From Goniomonas avonlea (taxonomy: Eukaryota > Cryptophyceae > Goniomonadida > Goniomonadaceae), in contig QUTJ01031580.1 in the NCBI GenBank assembly GCA_003573635.1, positions 1-13,032 of the forward strand: a stretch of DNA of 13,032 nt. The letters run 5' to 3'. The notes under the pieces were generated by a model. That model ran no database searches. It saw only the letters and a program-made list of their open reading frames with translations, and was not told where the DNA came from. Each line of letters opens with the position of its first letter. The stretch's first letter is position 1. The position numbers and the translations under genes were made by a program. Below are positions 11,405 to 13,032 of this stretch, one piece after another.

Positions 11405-12290
11405 TTACAGAGCCTCGCCAGAGCTGGCCTCGGAGTCGATGGGCAGGGGGAACTTGTTGATCACAACGATCAGGAGGAGGATGATCGAGCAGGGGATGGC
11501 ACCCAGGGTGATGTACCAACCGGCCTCGGGGCCCCACTTGTGGGACTTCTTCAAGGTGAAGGAGCTGCCAGAGCCATCCTGCTGCACGGACTCGGTCTCG
11601 GTGGCGTCCACGAACCTGCGGCAGGGTCCGTCGATGCAGTTGGAGCGGTCGTTCTTGAAAGCCTGGACCACGCCTGGAATGCATTCAGTCAGAAAAATAT
11701 TCGAGTCGGGAACGGGGGAAAAACTCACCGACGAACACAAGGAAGGCAACGATGGTGGAAAGAACAATGATGGCGACCAGGAACACAACGGCAAGGCGGG
11801 TCAAGGTCATGCCAGCGGCGAAGATCATCTTGTTGCGGATGCGGTCGAAGAAGAAGCAGAACAGGAGGATGACGACAATGATGCCAGTGATCAGAGCAAC
11901 CAGGACGAAAGCCTGGGAGGTCTTCACAATGTGCTTCAGGGTCTGGTCGCTGTCGTAGTTGTTGTAGTGGGAAGCCAACTTGCTGGTGGCGACGCCGTTG
12001 ACGACGACGTTGGTCTTCACTTCCTGCTTCCAGCCCTGAAGGTCATAGAAGACCTTGGTGTAGTTAAGAACCTGCGAGGAGGTGGCGGCAAGGTTGTTCT
12101 CTGCAAGACGTTTTCAGATCTGTGCACGTCCGATACTGGTGGATCACTCACGGTTCTCGGACTGAGGACGGAACTCGAAGGTAATCTGCTCAGTGTACCA
12201 CGGGGCGGACGCAGCCGCAATCATGAGGGCCACGACGACGGCAGCGAGCACGACCGCGCAGCAGTTCTTTCCGGTAAAGGCGCTGCTCAT
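11405..12290 (-). CDS. Unrecognised four-helix (tetraspan) membrane protein, 259 aa
   Basis: Family not recognised. Exons 12290-12152, 12100-11729 and 11673-11405 join in phases 1 and 1 across 51- and 55-nt introns, both with GTGAGT donors. Four hydrophobic segments are clear: 10-29 (N-terminal), 110-131 (FVLVALITGIIVVILLF), 147-170 and 222-243. This gives a loop of about 80 residues after helix 1, with an N-Y-T glycosylation sequon at 59-61, and a loop of about 50 residues after helix 3 with a Cys pair (C183, C188; NCIDGPC). Both loops would be on the outside if the N-terminus is cytoplasmic. The layout recalls claudin-like or tetraspanin-like proteins, but I see no W-GLW-C-C or CCG signature. 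Lysine is written as AAG throughout and most codons end in C or G, suggesting high expression. The C-terminus is short and acidic. Confidence 0.88.
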
Positions 12291-12963
12291 TGTGAGTGGG
12301 CGAGACTTGTGAGGGAGCAAGAGCGGAACCCTCGGTGCAAACCTTGTATTTGAACAGTGAATAGCGCGTGCGTGAAAAACCCACGCACGACGGATAGAAT
12401 TTCGTTCTCTATCCCCGTCAAAATTTGACTATTGACACAGCTGACGTTTACCAGACTTTCGGTCGAACGCGCCAAGATTTTATGATCGAGTTTCTCGTTA
12501 GCATTTGGCGGGAAAGGAAACTTTTGCTCTCGAACAGCTCAAGTGCGGCTCAAGTGCAGACGTGGTCGCACCACAGCCCAAGGCACTTGAACCAAGCTGA
12601 GGGCTCTATGGGCATGCTTGGGCGATGTTCGTGTGGCTATTGGACCAAGCTCACTTATCTGGCTCACTGCGACTGCATCTGTCAGCCTAGGGGAGCACTC
12701 AGTCCGTGACAGTGAGCACACGGGAGAGATGTAGGTGTGGTTCATAGACATCAGCAGATGTGAGGCCTGTACGGAGTCTTGAGAACTCTGTCGGTTATGC
12801 AAGATTGGATACAGGTATCCGCGAATATTTCTCATCTGTATTAAACGCCGGGTCTCTCTGTGCTCATCAACGAAGGTTGAAAAATTAATTGTATTATATT
12901 CCTTGCAGTTGGTTGGAGTTCCACCCCTCGCTCTTCATTGATGGCCATCGTGGCACCAATTTT

Positions 12964-13006
<43 letters not shown>

Positions 13007-13032
13007 CAAGAGAGAGAGAGAGATCGAGAGAG
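12291..13032. other. Upstream region of the tetraspan gene and right-end flank
   Basis: These 742 bases contain the promoter of the minus-strand tetraspan gene and flank up to the end of the window. Two overlapping opposite-strand open frames of 94 and 98 codons (12425-12709 plus, 12539-12835 minus) have no recognisable motif or supporting exon structure. I see no RNA gene. Confidence 0.55.
12966..13032. repeat. (GA)n microsatellite at the right end
   Basis: A GA dinucleotide run from about 12966 to 13002, then GA blocks interrupted by TTCA and TC to the last base. It runs off the end of the window. Confidence 0.95.

Noticed and set aside
11274-12353. A 359-codon plus-strand open frame
   Set aside because: It lies antisense over all three exons of the tetraspan gene. 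The minus strand gives coherent membrane helices, matching splice phases and biased codons, while this frame is Gly/Asp/Val-rich noise produced by GC-rich third positions.
12425-12835. Two overlapping open frames of 94 (plus) and 98 (minus) codons
   Set aside because: No motif, no supporting exon partner and no distinctive codon use; they look like chance frames in a flank.

Overview
This is eukaryotic nuclear DNA. Five spliced protein-coding genes are packed into 13 kb and alternate between strands, with no mobile element, CRISPR array, rRNA or tRNA that I can recognise. The genes are cut by many small spliceosomal introns, mostly 36-56 nt, with GT-AG ends, a strong bias to GTG at the donor, and occasional clear branch points such as TACTAAC at 10701-10707. 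This, with the moderate base composition, points to a unicellular eukaryote (protist or alga). I cannot name the lineage. The best clue is a MAP kinase kinase of plant MKK3 style, with a T-x5-S activation loop and a C-terminal NTF2-like domain.

Layout. (1) 65-2428, minus: uridine kinase/uracil phosphoribosyltransferase fusion; nine exons are visible and the last part runs off the left edge. (2) 2661-3457, plus: a small FYVE-finger protein, divergent from gene 1. (3) 3784-4528, minus: an unrecognised membrane protein with a basic KSP-rich N-terminus, convergent with gene 2. (4) 4939-8445, plus: the MKK3-like MAP kinase kinase, about 16 exons, divergent from gene 3. (5) 9035-10828, plus: an unrecognised 503-residue protein with a degenerate EF-hand pair. 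(6) 11405-12290, minus: an unrecognised four-helix membrane protein, convergent with gene 5. This makes six genes if the cut-off gene 1 is counted with the five complete ones. The left end is a (GTGC)n microsatellite and the right end a (GA)n microsatellite.

The genes do not form a pathway: pyrimidine salvage, PI3P-membrane recognition, MAPK signalling and three orphan proteins are simply neighbours, as is normal in a compact eukaryotic genome. I found no convincing new multi-gene system. The items most worth follow-up are the MKK3-type kinase, the orphan proteins and the unusual splice-donor preference. All exon boundaries come from hand translation, GT-AG sites, reading-phase agreement and family motifs; none is confirmed by transcripts.
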